Source: an uncultured Alphaproteobacteria bacterium
Lineage (GTDB): Bacteria > Pseudomonadota > Alphaproteobacteria > RF32 > CAG-239
Assembly (NCBI GenBank): GCA_910576955.1
Contig: CAJTJB010000001.1
Span: 186,001-250,000, forward strand
Length of the DNA stretch: 64,000 nucleotides
Reading direction: 5' to 3'
In this document: positions 50,477 through 60,668 of the stretch, piece by piece
How positions within the stretch are numbered: the stretch's first letter is position 1
How the letters are laid out: each line of letters starts with the position of its first letter
Notes under the pieces: model-generated
Databases searched by the model: none
Seen by the model: the letters and a program-made list of their open reading frames with translations, nothing else
What the model was told of the DNA's origin: nothing
Position numbers and translations under genes: made by a program

Positions 50477-50980
50477 TTAAGCGTTAGTTGTTTTTTGGGA
50501 TTTCAGATATTTTTCCCATAATTCGTCTGTTAAAACAATTTTGGCCTTGGCGATATTGTCAAAGGCGATTGTATATGCAATATTCTCCATTGTCAACGTT
50601 ATCACATTATCTTCCGACACGGTGTCTATTGTGCCCTTGAAGCGTTTGCGCTTTTCAACCGGCGTTACCGTTTCAAGTTTGATGACATAGCCGATGTAGC
50701 GTTTGAAATGTTCGGCTTTTGTCAACGGGCGGTCAAGCCCCGGAGAACTGACTTCCAGCGTGTAGCGGTTTTCAATCGGGTCTTTTTCATCCAACACGGT
50801 TGAAACGGCGCGGCTGACGGCAGCACAGTCATCCACGGTTATCTCTTTTTCATAATCCAGATGTTCAATCATAATCTGCAGCACCGGATTAGACTCGCCG
50901 ATGGTCATAATTCGGACAGTTTCATACCCTGCCCCTTGAACAACCGGCTCGATGATATCAGCCAAATAATGCTTTTGCAT
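50477..50980 (-). CDS. rimP: Ribosome maturation factor RimP
   Basis: The 167-residue protein assists 30S subunit assembly. It has the family N-terminal DIIEPVVQGAGYETVRI, ITVDDCAAVSRAVSTVLDEKDPI, and the diagnostic YTLEVSSPGLDRPLTKAEHF followed by a C-terminal SH3-like domain. I start at MQKHYL (50980), with AAAGGAG 6 nt upstream. It heads the rimP-nusA-ylxR/L7Ae-infB-rbfA operon. Confidence 0.95.
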   Translation of the reverse strand: MQKHYLADIIEPVVQGAGYETVRIMTIGESNPVLQIMIEHLDYEKEITVDDCAAVSRAVSTVLDEKDPIENRYTLEVSSPGLDRPLTKAEHFKRYIGYVIKLETVTPVEKRKRFKGTIDTVSEDNVITLTMENIAYTIAFDNIAKAKIVLTDELWEKYLKSQKTTNA

Positions 50981-51004
50981 TGCATTCTCCTTTGTTTTTA
51001 TTAA

Positions 51005-51029
51005 CAAAAAAGCGGGGCTTTTGCCCCAC
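51005..51029 (-). terminator. Terminator of the autotransporter gene
   Basis: On the reverse strand GTGGGGC/GCCCCGC (one G-U pair) with an AAAA loop is followed by TTTTTTGTT, about 110 nt after the autotransporter stop and just before rimP. Confidence 0.85.
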
Positions 51030-51140
51030 TTTCAAATTGTTTATGAAAGGTTATGTCAATGTTTATAACACATTAAATTTAAAAGAAAAGCTTTTTTTGC
51101 ACTTAATTCTTATTTTTTTGACTTAACATGTTGATTTTAT

Positions 51141-54100
51141 CTAAAACCGATATTTCAAACCGACGTCTATATCCAACGGATATTCGTCTTCGAGATATTG
51201 CAACAGTTCGCCGTAGATTGAGAAATCTTTATAATCGTAATTAACTTTGGCGGATAAAATGCCGCGATTACGCGAATTCAGGTGTTCGATGTCACGCAAT
51301 TTGTATTTGCCGAGCGAATCGCCGTGATGGGCGCTAAACCCGCGATACGGATTTGCAAACTCGTGATAATACCCTACGCCTAGTGCCAAGTTCAGCTTGC
51401 TGTCTTGGTTAAACTCAACCTCTTTATCCACATAAATTCCCAATGCACTTTCAAGCGAGAAGACGTGCGAGGCGGCAGTGTTGATATCAAGCGCGCTGTT
51501 TCCCTCTTTCATACTGTCCTGATACCAGCCGGCGGCATTTATGCCTACGAATGGCGTGAAGTTTACACCTCCGAGGTTAACTTTATAACGCAACTCGTTG
51601 ATTAAACCATAAGTAATTTCATTCGTATCTGCCTCGTATGTCCGATTTTGACTGCGGCGCTTATATTCGCCATCTGCAAATCCCAGACGAGCCATGGATA
51701 CGCCTGTCAGCCCTTTGCCATTGGTGTATGTCAGCGGCACATATCCCTGAACCATAAAGTTTTTGCGGGTCGAATCGTTGTTATAATCCGTGTTCATTCG
51801 GGTTATGCTCATACCCAGCCCTAAACGGTAGCGATTATCCAGTTTTTTATCATACAGGGCATACATACTCTGCGAATCCAAATCATAGCCGGTTAAAGTG
51901 CCGTGGTCATCTCTGCCGCTGAACAGCGTGTCGCCGCCGACCATTTTGCGGATGTCTTCTTCGCCTTTGAAAAGTTCGGACATCATTGTTTTATCCAGAT
52001 TACGCTGAACTTTCAGGTTTTCCATCGCGAAGTTCGGTATAACCGCCGTTCCGAATGCGTCTGCCTCGGCTTGGTCTTTTTGCCGTTTATCAGCGGTTGC
52101 TTTCAATATGTTAAATAAATCATTGTTTTTCTTGTTATTATAGTTTTGCTCAAGATAAGCGGCTTTATCGGCATCTGTAATTTCCGCAAAATCTTTCATT
52201 TCCATCACAACATCATATTTGCCCTCGGCATTTTCTTTCAGCTTGCTGTGATACAGATATGAATTTGATGAAAGGTTAACACCGCTGACATTATCTGCTG
52301 ACAGGGCATCTTCAATATAAGAGGTCTTATCAAATGTATCGGTGACGACATCTGTTGCCACTTTCAATTCGCCGCTGATGTTTTCTCCGGCTTCAAATTT
52401 GCCGTTTTTGCTTATGGTGACATTGCCCCCCATCGCATCAAAATCAAAGCTGCCGGATGTGCTTAATTTCCCGGCGTTATTAAACGTTGCGCCATTATTC
52501 AAAACGATGAATTTTCCGCGGCGGCAATCTTCGCCCTGACAATAATTTTCCGTATTTTCCAACACGATGATACCGGTGTTTTGTACGGTGGTATTCGCAC
52601 CTGACGCATAGATACCGGTGTTGTCACCGCCATCGACAAAGATGTAGCCTTTGTTGAGGACCGTGGCAGTGTTTTTCCCTTCCGATACGGCATAGATACC
52701 ATAATTTTTCCCTTTGCCGATTACATTTATCGACCCGTTGCTGTCGTTTGTTACAACGCCGTTTGTCAGATGTATGCCGTATGCATCCGAATATTTGCTT
52801 TGAACATTGATGCGCCCGTCATTGTATATTATGGAATTATTATCGCCTTTCATACCATATGCTTCCGCACCGGTGCCGGAGGCCTTGACATTTATGGTCG
52901 ACTTGCCGGAGTTATTTAGCGTGGCATTATTGCCGTACATTCCGACAGCTATACTCTTATGGTTTGAACCGAAAATATCTACGTTAATCTCTCCTGTGAC
53001 ATTGGCATTCGGATTTGATGAATACGCATTATACGCCGTGCCGTTATTTACATAAATGCCGTAATATTCGCCCTCATTGTCTATTGTCACATTGTCGGTT
53101 TTTACGTTGATAACACCTTTGACAGAGCCTGCCGACACGCCGTCTATGTTTTCATAGTAGGCATTATATATATTTTTACGTTGAGAATCCTCTCCCTTAC
53201 TTTCCGCATATATGCCGTACATTTTGCTAAATGTATAATTTTTCTGCGACTGAACCGTGATGTTTCCCTCTACTTTGCTTTGGTCATTTATCAAAGCGGC
53301 ATTAAATATCTGCGCATTTTGAGAGACGTCTGCTCTGGTATAGATGCCTGCTGCTTCGCCTTTGCCGCTCTTTTCGCCGGTTATGTTTACGGTGATATTG
53401 CCAACGGCTTTAGTGTCTTTATTTTTATTTTGCCCCATACTATAAGCGTTTGCGATAGTTATGCCTTCGCTTTCTATTCCACGAACTTCCATTGCGGTTT
53501 TGCTGGCATCCTCAACCACGATATTGCCAAAGCTTTCAAGCTTGACATCAGCGCCGGAATTAGTAAACGCATTAAACATATTGCCTTTGGTATATGCACC
53601 GATTAGCTGCGCCATGGTTGAACTGCGCCCGGTTGCAGTGGCTTCAATATTACCGACAGCTGCCACATTGTCGCCGCCGTATTTTTGCGAAGAACGGAAA
53701 GCATTATAGACATTATTATATACAACTGACGTTTTGCCGTCTTCTTCTTTATCTTCATAAGTATCGGCAAAAGAATAAATGCCGTATGCGCTGCCGCCTT
53801 TTGTATTTGTAGCTTTTATTGTTCCGATGCTGTTATATCCCATGGCATTATAAATTTCTTTTTTCTCTTTGCCGTCGCCGTCCAGATAAATTCCGTACGC
53901 CGCTGCAATATCCGTATCGGTTGTTGCCTCTATTATGCCCTCGGAAGAGAAATTTCCGACTTTGCTATAACTTTGATTAAACTGTGTTTCACTGTTGGCA
54001 ACGGTTGCGTTGCTCTTTATCCCGTATACTATACCTTTGCCGGAAACTTTAATTCTTCCTGTTGATACAGCATCTGACACGGCAGAATTCATAAACGACA

Positions 54101-56660
54101 TAGCATTATTTACCTTTGTATCGGTGCTGTTTTGCTTAATGCCGATAACATCGCCGCTGCTCTTATTGGTTATGTTTATTTCTCCTAACGCATTCACATT
54201 GGCAGCAGACCCGCCATCCGTATTGGCATAAGCATTATAAATAAAGCCGCTGCCATCAATACCGACGATTTCGCCCGTCGTTTCGCCTGATTTAATAATA
54301 TTAATCAAGCCCTCGGATTTGCTGATTGACGGTTCGCTCAAGCCGCCGTCACTTCTGTTATGCGCAAAGCTGTTATATATGTTTTCTTTGTCTGAACCGA
54401 CTATTCCGTATATATCGGCAAATGAGTTTGTATCTTCTATTTTTATTGTTCCTTTGGAGGTGACATCCTGTACATTTTCTTTTTCGGAATTTACAGCTGC
54501 AGCGTTATATATTCTGGAGGGCGCATAAATACCGTAAATCGCAATATTTCCGGTATCTTGGTTGGTTATGCTGATTGTGCCCCTTTCGTTGCCGGCGGCG
54601 GCATAAGAATTGTAGACCTCATCAAAATAGGTTATGGTCTTATCCTCGCCCTCGCCTTCTTCCATAAACGGCTTCATACCGTACACGTCACGAAACTCAT
54701 TGTTTACAATGTTTATTGTTCCGTTGTTTACATTTGCGTTTGACAAGCCGATAAAATCTTCGCCTTTTCGCAAGCATTCGCCGGTTGAGCTCATGGCATA
54801 GCCGTTGTCTTCATCGCACACGCATTGCCCCTCAACCTCGATGTAACCCGGCACACCCTCTGAACAGCTATCCTTTATACACGTTCCATAAAGCGGGCTG
54901 TCGCGGTATCCATCCGCACACGTTGAACACATTTCATCATTTTCCGATATCGGCTTACGGTTATCCGCGCATTCCAATCCGCAATGGCGCTCACCATCTT
55001 CACCTACGGTTATCTTAAACTGCGTTGGGCAGACTGAACACATATAGCCGCTCCAGTGTTCGGGGCATTCTTTGGGATTACAATCTCCGGTTTCCGGATT
55101 ATAAGTAAAATTATCATTGATACACGCGGTGCATTCTTCATTAAAATTCGGCTTACATTTGCAGGCGTCTTCTTCTCCGGCGTCTTTTACTTGTATTTGA
55201 TTTATTGTACACTGTGCCGGAGCATAGCACTGGTTATTGACGGGTAAAAATCCCTCTTTACATACACAATCATTTCCCTGTTGCGTAAAGTTTTCACCAA
55301 ATGTCTTTTCGCACCCTTTATCTTTAAAGCAGGCGCTGTCATTGCCAAAATGTTCATATCCGTTTTTCGTATCACACTGCGAACAATCCGGCGAATCGTT
55401 GTCGTATCCGGGATAGCAGCTGCATTTCCAAGCTCCGCCGCCTAAATCTATATATTTGCCGTGCGAATTGCAGAAGCGCGCATTAAGGTCATTCCATTCG
55501 TCGCGCATACCGTCGCCCTCTTGGTAATTTCCTTCTTCGGTGCGCGTACAATTTCCGGGTTCGCCCTCATAGCCCCTGTTAATATCGCAGATACATTTTT
55601 TTCCTTTATCGGTCGGAACAGCGTTGGGATATTTTGCGCATTTATTGCTATCGTAGCATACATCCGCATTAGGGTCGCCAAACGTATCGAACCCGTCTTC
55701 GCACAAGCGGCATGCCGTTAAAACTTGCTGTCCGGGAGCGCAATGCTCAACATCTGCATAGCAGTGATGCGGATCTGTGTGCGTTCCGAACCCCGTAGCG
55801 CAATCTTTACAAGTGTCACGCTCTTGTGTGACGCACTGGTCTATGTGCAGATAGCAGACTTTGCCATCTCCCCCGTAAGTGCCATAGTTGCGGTCACATT
55901 GTGTGCAAATCTCCCCGTCTTGCTTTGAGCAAAAGGAAATCGGCGCATAGCATACGTTATTTTTAAGCACATATTTTCCTTCGCACTTCGTACATTTATC
56001 GGCTTTTTGCTCCGCACAATTATCTATTTCCCGATAGCAAGCGTTTTCATCTCCGAAATGGTCATATCCGTAGTCGCAAACACATTGTTTGGTTAAGTTG
56101 CTGTAAGAACTGTTTGGCGGGCAATCATCTGGCACTATCGGTTCCGGCGGCGTGGGGTCATCTCCGCCCGGATTATCATCGGGATTCTCCGGCTTTTTAT
56201 CTCCGCCGGAACTGCCGCCGGTGCTCCCGCGCAACAAATAGGCAGCAGTTACCGCTCCGGCTGCCAATGCCGCCGTTCCCAACACATATGGGCTATCCGG
56301 CACATAAGACGGCGTTACTTCCGTTTGCGGATAATAGCCAAAGAAACGCTTAAAAACGTCTGCAGGGAGTTTTTTCAGGCAGGAAGGCTTTTTATTTGCC
56401 CCATACGACGTTAGGGTATTATATGTTTTTTTATCGTTTTTCGCAACCGACAGGCAGACGGCATTATAGCCCTCTTCATTTACGCTTTCCAGAGAATATC
56501 CGCGGCGCAACAGGCTTTCAATTTTTTGTGCATTATTTTGGCTCGCCAGTGTATAAAACGCTTGCGCCACCGTAATTCCGGCATTTGCAGACTGTATGTT
56601 TCCCGTTAAACAAGAGAATAAAACAGCCGTTAAAACCAATATTTTCTTTTTTATTTTCAT
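51141..56660 (-). CDS. Giant autotransporter with EGF-like Cys-rich region and repetitive passenger
   Basis: The 1,839-residue protein has a signal peptide (1-27), an ankyrin-like segment (about 30-90), a hydrophobic Gly/Ala stretch (124-144) and a Gly/Asp/Pro linker to 178. A Cys-rich region of about 450 residues (180-630) repeats modules such as NCAEQKADKCTKCEGKYVL and CVCDYGYDHFGDENACY. About 18 passenger repeats (630-1420) follow, with G-x-I-x-I, YGIY and IYNA signatures predicting a beta-helix. The C-terminal autotransporter barrel covers the last 240 residues, starting near MYALYDKKLDNRYRLG and ending LDIDVGLKYRF. It should be a surface adhesin or host-interaction protein inserted by Bam. 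The start at 56660 follows GTAAGG. Its own terminator lies downstream. The binding target is unknown. Confidence 0.88.
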   Translation of the reverse strand: MKIKKKILVLTAVLFSCLTGNIQSANAGITVAQAFYTLASQNNAQKIESLLRRGYSLESVNEEGYNAVCLSVAKNDKKTYNTLTSYGANKKPSCLKKLPADVFKRFFGYYPQTEVTPSYVPDSPYVLGTAALAAGAVTAAYLLRGSTGGSSGGDKKPENPDDNPGGDDPTPPEPIVPDDCPPNSSYSNLTKQCVCDYGYDHFGDENACYREIDNCAEQKADKCTKCEGKYVLKNNVCYAPISFCSKQDGEICTQCDRNYGTYGGDGKVCYLHIDQCVTQERDTCKDCATGFGTHTDPHHCYADVEHCAPGQQVLTACRLCEDGFDTFGDPNADVCYDSNKCAKYPNAVPTDKGKKCICDINRGYEGEPGNCTRTEEGNYQEGDGMRDEWNDLNARFCNSHGKYIDLGGGAWKCSCYPGYDNDSPDCSQCDTKNGYEHFGNDSACFKDKGCEKTFGENFTQQGNDCVCKEGFLPVNNQCYAPAQCTINQIQVKDAGEEDACKCKPNFNEECTACINDNFTYNPETGDCNPKECPEHWSGYMCSVCPTQFKITVGEDGERHCGLECADNRKPISENDEMCSTCADGYRDSPLYGTCIKDSCSEGVPGYIEVEGQCVCDEDNGYAMSSTGECLRKGEDFIGLSNANVNNGTINIVNNEFRDVYGMKPFMEEGEGEDKTITYFDEVYNSYAAAGNERGTISITNQDTGNIAIYGIYAPSRIYNAAAVNSEKENVQDVTSKGTIKIEDTNSFADIYGIVGSDKENIYNSFAHNRSDGGLSEPSISKSEGLINIIKSGETTGEIVGIDGSGFIYNAYANTDGGSAANVNALGEINITNKSSGDVIGIKQNSTDTKVNNAMSFMNSAVSDAVSTGRIKVSGKGIVYGIKSNATVANSETQFNQSYSKVGNFSSEGIIEATTDTDIAAAYGIYLDGDGKEKKEIYNAMGYNSIGTIKATNTKGGSAYGIYSFADTYEDKEEDGKTSVVYNNVYNAFRSSQKYGGDNVAAVGNIEATATGRSSTMAQLIGAYTKGNMFNAFTNSGADVKLESFGNIVVEDASKTAMEVRGIESEGITIANAYSMGQNKNKDTKAVGNITVNITGEKSGKGEAAGIYTRADVSQNAQIFNAALINDQSKVEGNITVQSQKNYTFSKMYGIYAESKGEDSQRKNIYNAYYENIDGVSAGSVKGVINVKTDNVTIDNEGEYYGIYVNNGTAYNAYSSNPNANVTGEINVDIFGSNHKSIAVGMYGNNATLNNSGKSTINVKASGTGAEAYGMKGDNNSIIYNDGRINVQSKYSDAYGIHLTNGVVTNDSNGSINVIGKGKNYGIYAVSEGKNTATVLNKGYIFVDGGDNTGIYASGANTTVQNTGIIVLENTENYCQGEDCRRGKFIVLNNGATFNNAGKLSTSGSFDFDAMGGNVTISKNGKFEAGENISGELKVATDVVTDTFDKTSYIEDALSADNVSGVNLSSNSYLYHSKLKENAEGKYDVVMEMKDFAEITDADKAAYLEQNYNNKKNNDLFNILKATADKRQKDQAEADAFGTAVIPNFAMENLKVQRNLDKTMMSELFKGEEDIRKMVGGDTLFSGRDDHGTLTGYDLDSQSMYALYDKKLDNRYRLGLGMSITRMNTDYNNDSTRKNFMVQGYVPLTYTNGKGLTGVSMARLGFADGEYKRRSQNRTYEADTNEITYGLINELRYKVNLGGVNFTPFVGINAAGWYQDSMKEGNSALDINTAASHVFSLESALGIYVDKEVEFNQDSKLNLALGVGYYHEFANPYRGFSAHHGDSLGKYKLRDIEHLNSRNRGILSAKVNYDYKDFSIYGELLQYLEDEYPLDIDVGLKYRF

Positions 56661-56825
56661 AGCCTTACCTATCAGATATGCATCAGACATACTTTTTTAT
56701 GATTTATTTTAAGATAAAATGTTTAAAAAATCGGTTAAGATTCAGATGATTTTTAAATTGCACTTGATTTTGTGGGATTTTGCCTTTATTGTAGCGAGAG
56801 TTTGCAAGTTTTAGGAATTTTTAAG

Positions 56826-59800
56826 ATGACTGAAAAGAAGAAATATTATCCGGAATTAAATGCCAAAATCAATTTTCCGGAGATGGAAAAAGAGATTTTG
56901 AGCTTTTGGGAAGAAGACAAAACTTTTGAAAAATCTGTGCATAACCGTGACGGCGCCGCGGAATTCGTGTTTTATGACGGACCTCCGTTTGCCAACGGCA
57001 CACCGCACTATGGGCATATTATGGTATCGTACGTTAAAGACGCGGTTGCACGCTTTCAAACCATGAACGGCAAAAAAGTCGAACGCCGTTTAGGGTGGGA
57101 CTGCCACGGACTGCCCGCCGAGATGTCTGCTGAAAAACAACTCGGCGTTTCGGGGCGCAAACAGATTGAAGAATACGGCATTGAGAAATTTAATGACTTT
57201 TGCCGCACAGACGTTTTAAAATATTCCAACATTTGGGTTGATATGTTTAAGCGTATCGGGCGCTGGGTAGATTTCAGCCACGACTACAAAACCATGAACC
57301 TGTCGTTTATGGAAAGCGTTATCCATAACTTTAAAGAGCTTTACGACAAGGGGCTGGTATATGAAGATTACCGCGTGTTGCCCTATTCTTGGGCTGCGGA
57401 AACACCGCTTTCCAACTTTGAGGTTAATCTCGGTTATCAGGATAAGACGGACAATGCTATCACGGTAATGTTCAAACTTGAAAACGAGCAGAAAATTTTG
57501 GTTTGGACAACAACGCCGTGGACTCTGCCCTCTAACCTGATGCTTGCTGTCGGCAAAGACATTGACTATGTGGTGATGAGCGAAGACGGGCAGGAATACA
57601 TTTTGGCAGAGGCTCGGCTCGGCAGTTATAAAAAACAACTCGAAAATGCCACATTGGTTAAGAAAATCAAAGGTTCTGACCTTATCGGGATGAGCTATGA
57701 GCCGATGTTCCCATACTTTAAGAATCTGGCGGCAAAAGGCGCGTTCAAAGTGCTTGCGGGCGAGTTTGTTTCCACTGAAGACGGTACGGGCGTTGTGCAC
57801 ATCGCTCCGGGCTTCGGACAAGATGACTTTGAGGCTTGCCGCGCATATGACGAGAATTTTCCGGTGGTTTGCCCTGTGGACGAAGCCGGCAAATTTACAG
57901 CGGAAGTTCCGGATTATGAAGGTGTACAAGTGTTTGAAACAAATGAACCGATTATGCAATGGCTGAAAGCTAACGGGCTGTTGGTTAAAAAGGAACAATA
58001 TACCCACTCGTATCCGTTTTGCTGGCGCACTGACACACCTTTGATGTATAAGGCGATGTCGAGCTGGTTTGTGAAAGTGACGGATTTCCGCGACGAAATG
58101 GTAAAGAACAATCAGGAAATCAACTGGATTCCGGGGCACATTAAAGACGGACGTTTCGGCAAATGGCTTGAGGGCGCACGCGACTGGTCCATCTCTCGCA
58201 ACCGTTTCTGGGGAACCCCGATTCCGGTTTGGAAATCCGACAATCCGAAGTTTCCGCGAATCGATGTTTTCGGCTCTGTGGCGGAGATTAAGGAAAAAAC
58301 CGGCTTTACGGTCGATAATCTGCACAAGCCGTATATTGACGATGTGGTTTATCCGAATCCGGATGACCCGAGCGGCAAAACAATGATGCGCCGTGTTTCC
58401 GACGTGTTTGACTGCTGGTTTGAGAGCGGATCAATGCCGTATGCGCAGATTCACTATCCGTTTGAAAACAAAGAATGGTTTGAGAATCATTTTCCGGCAG
58501 ACTTTATTGTGGAGGCAATTGACCAAACCCGCGGGTGGTTTTATACGTTAACGGTTCTTTCCACCGCTTTGCATAATAAACCGGCATTTAAAAACTGTAT
58601 CTGCACGGGTTTATTGATGGCAGAAGGCGGGCAGAAGCTCTCTAAACGCTTAAAGAACTATCCCGACCCGAACGAGATTTTAGACACTATCGGTTCGGAT
58701 GCGCTGCGTTGGTTCTTAATTTCTTCTCCGGTTTTAAAAGGCGGCAATGTGGCTGTTGACAAAGAGGGCAAGGAAATTGCCAAAGCAGCGCGTAAAGCCC
58801 TTATTCCGTTTTGGAACGCGTATTACTTCTTTACGCTTTATGCAAATGCGGAAGGAATTAAGGCTGAAGAAATCAGCAAATCTTCGGATGTGCTTGACAG
58901 CTATATCTTGGCAAAACTTAAAGCTTTGGCCGTTGAGGTTAAAAACGATATGGGTGCGTATGAGATTGCCCGCGCGTGTACAGCAGTTGAAGATTTCTTG
59001 GAAATCTTGAACAACTGGTACATTCGCCGGTCGCGTGCACGTTTTTGGAGCGGCGAAGATTTAAGCGCGTTTAACACGCTTTACACAGTGCTTGTTAATG
59101 TGGCTAAAATTGCCGCGCCGTTAATGCCGTTTATGTGCGAGTTTGTTTATAAAGGGCTGACAGGTGGCGAATCGGTACATCTGACGGATGTTCCGAATCT
59201 GAACGCTATTGAAGACAACGCGGCATTGATTGCGCAGATGGATATGGTGCGGGCGATTTCTTCGGTGGCAAAAGCTATCCGCGAAGAACACAAGCTCCGC
59301 AACCGTTTGCCACTCAAATCAATGACGATTGCCGGCGACAATGCGGGTACGCTTAAAGATTTTGCCGAGGCACTTAAAGACGAAGTGAACGTCAAAGACA
59401 TTATCTTAAAATCGGACATTGCCGACGTGGCAAGCCGTTTCTTATACCTGAAGACTCCGCTTATCGGCAAGCGTTTGGGCGCGCATATGAAAGACATTAT
59501 GGCGAAATCCAAAACCAATGAATGGAGTCAGAATGAAGACGGGACGCTTGCGATTGCCGGGCAGACGCTCTTTGCCGAAGAATATGAGCTGCGTTTGGTT
59601 ATTAACGGCGGAATGAGCGGACAGGCTTTGCCCGACAACACCGCGGTTGTGATTTTGGACACGACCATTGACGAGGCTTTGGAAAAAGAGGGAATCGCAC
59701 GCGACTTTGTGCGGATGATTCAGGCTTTGCGCAAAACCAAAGACTTTGACATTACCGACAGAATTAAGCTTGCTTACTCTTCGGACAATGCCAAAGTTAA

Positions 59801-59942
59801 GGCTGCCGTTTCGGAATATGCCGACTACATTAAAGAGCAGGTTTTGGCGCTTGAAATCAGCGAAAACAACGCCCTTAATGAGCCGACTGTTGACGAACTC
59901 GGCGGTTCGGAAGTCAAGTTTGACGTGATTAAAGCCGCGTAA
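56826..59942 (+). CDS. ileS: Isoleucyl-tRNA synthetase, eukaryote-like type 2
   Basis: The 1,038-residue class I synthetase charges tRNA-Ile. HYGH (61-64, in ANGTPHYGHIM) and KLSKR (604-608, followed by LKNYPDP) replace the HIGH and KMSKS motifs; both forms are characteristic of IleS2. It also has a CP1 editing domain (WTTTPWTLPSN) and an anticodon-binding domain ending without the C-terminal zinc finger of type 1. Type 2 enzymes are intrinsically little affected by mupirocin, so reduced susceptibility is expected by family inference. I start at MTEKKKYYPEL; an upstream frame of 18 codons is rejected. No T-box is visible. Confidence 0.95.
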   Translation: MTEKKKYYPELNAKINFPEMEKEILSFWEEDKTFEKSVHNRDGAAEFVFYDGPPFANGTPHYGHIMVSYVKDAVARFQTMNGKKVERRLGWDCHGLPAEMSAEKQLGVSGRKQIEEYGIEKFNDFCRTDVLKYSNIWVDMFKRIGRWVDFSHDYKTMNLSFMESVIHNFKELYDKGLVYEDYRVLPYSWAAETPLSNFEVNLGYQDKTDNAITVMFKLENEQKILVWTTTPWTLPSNLMLAVGKDIDYVVMSEDGQEYILAEARLGSYKKQLENATLVKKIKGSDLIGMSYEPMFPYFKNLAAKGAFKVLAGEFVSTEDGTGVVHIAPGFGQDDFEACRAYDENFPVVCPVDEAGKFTAEVPDYEGVQVFETNEPIMQWLKANGLLVKKEQYTHSYPFCWRTDTPLMYKAMSSWFVKVTDFRDEMVKNNQEINWIPGHIKDGRFGKWLEGARDWSISRNRFWGTPIPVWKSDNPKFPRIDVFGSVAEIKEKTGFTVDNLHKPYIDDVVYPNPDDPSGKTMMRRVSDVFDCWFESGSMPYAQIHYPFENKEWFENHFPADFIVEAIDQTRGWFYTLTVLSTALHNKPAFKNCICTGLLMAEGGQKLSKRLKNYPDPNEILDTIGSDALRWFLISSPVLKGGNVAVDKEGKEIAKAARKALIPFWNAYYFFTLYANAEGIKAEEISKSSDVLDSYILAKLKALAVEVKNDMGAYEIARACTAVEDFLEILNNWYIRRSRARFWSGEDLSAFNTLYTVLVNVAKIAAPLMPFMCEFVYKGLTGGESVHLTDVPNLNAIEDNAALIAQMDMVRAISSVAKAIREEHKLRNRLPLKSMTIAGDNAGTLKDFAEALKDEVNVKDIILKSDIADVASRFLYLKTPLIGKRLGAHMKDIMAKSKTNEWSQNEDGTLAIAGQTLFAEEYELRLVINGGMSGQALPDNTAVVILDTTIDEALEKEGIARDFVRMIQALRKTKDFDITDRIKLAYSSDNAKVKAAVSEYADYIKEQVLALEISENNALNEPTVDELGGSEVKFDVIKAA

Positions 59943-59960
59943 CGGTTTGATGTTAAAAGG

Positions 59961-59987
59961 AAAGGAGCCTAACGGCTCCTTTTTTTA
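59961..59987. terminator. Bidirectional terminator between ileS and the convergent prepilin-like gene
   Basis: AAAGGAGCC/GGCTCCTTT is a 9-bp perfect stem with a TAAC loop followed by a T run, between the ileS stop and the prepilin-like stop. Confidence 0.88.
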
Positions 59988-60620
59988 GTCGAACTCAATT
60001 GCTAACAAACATCCTGCATCTGTCAAACAAGTTGAACAAAGCTCTAAAACATCAGTCACTAATGCGTCTTTTATGCATAATCTCCCAGTAGTACAATACT
60101 TATCTCCGTATAATGCACCTCCGCTATTGTTTTCCCCTCTAAATATCCAAACAGATGATAAATCATTACTATACGGCTTTAAGACATCTAATATCATTAA
60201 ACGGCATAACTCTTCTTTTCCCTTCTCATCATCTTTTGTTTTTAAGCGATAATCAAACACCAAATGATTATTATGGTCTCGTATAAATGTTCTTACATTA
60301 TTATTCACACTATCTATCAGAACTGTTCCTTTTTGCGTCCACCCTTCAGGCATAAGCCCTGCTGCGGCTATATATGCTGCAATATCTAATGTTGCAGTTC
60401 CATCGCCCTTTTCTTTTTTAGCACGTATAAAACCGTCTTTATAGAGTAATAAATCTTGAATTAACTGGTTATATTCATTAGCTAATTTTATATATTTATG
60501 TTTTTTCATTGCTTTAGAAAAACCAGATATTCCACTAACAGAAAGAATGCCCACTATCGCCAAAACACCCAGCATTTCTATCATTGAACGACCGAACTCG
60601 TTTGTTTTTAATAATTTCAT
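59985..60620 (-). CDS. Type IV prepilin-like protein, Cys-rich subfamily (copy 3)
   Basis: From the ATG at 60620 the product is 211 residues: leader MKLLKTNEFG, then RSMIEMLGVLAIVGILSVSG, a basic KKHKYIK patch after the helix, and a body with the shared Cys scaffold (ELCRLMI.DVLKP, LYGDKYC, RLC, LCSTC, GC). The pattern matches the proteins at 13452 and 60998, not the 4951 protein. Processing by a prepilin peptidase is inferred. GGGAG lies 6 nt before the ATG. It directly follows the second copy of the structured RNA, whose terminator ends 21 nt before the ATG, so its expression likely depends on that leader. Confidence 0.75.
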   Translation of the reverse strand: MKLLKTNEFGRSMIEMLGVLAIVGILSVSGISGFSKAMKKHKYIKLANEYNQLIQDLLLYKDGFIRAKKEKGDGTATLDIAAYIAAAGLMPEGWTQKGTVLIDSVNNNVRTFIRDHNNHLVFDYRLKTKDDEKGKEELCRLMILDVLKPYSNDLSSVWIFRGENNSGGALYGDKYCTTGRLCIKDALVTDVLELCSTCLTDAGCLLAIEFD

Positions 60621-60641
60621 TATCAACTCCCTAAATTATAC

Positions 60642-60668
60642 AAAAAAAAGCCGCTTGATGAAAGCAGC
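60642..60668 (-). terminator. Intrinsic terminator at the end of RNA copy 2
   Basis: On the reverse strand GCTGCTT (60662-60668) pairs with AAGCGGC (60650-60656) and is followed by eight T residues. Stem sequence and position match copy 1; the loop is TCATC versus TTATC. Confidence 0.85.

Noticed and set aside
56691..56825. T-box or other leader regulating ileS
   Set aside because: The 135-nt divergent interval is too short and lacks T-box motifs and a terminator.
57216..58325. 369-codon ORF antisense to ileS
   Set aside because: It lies entirely within ileS, whose motifs and length are normal; a shadow of codon bias in the coding strand.
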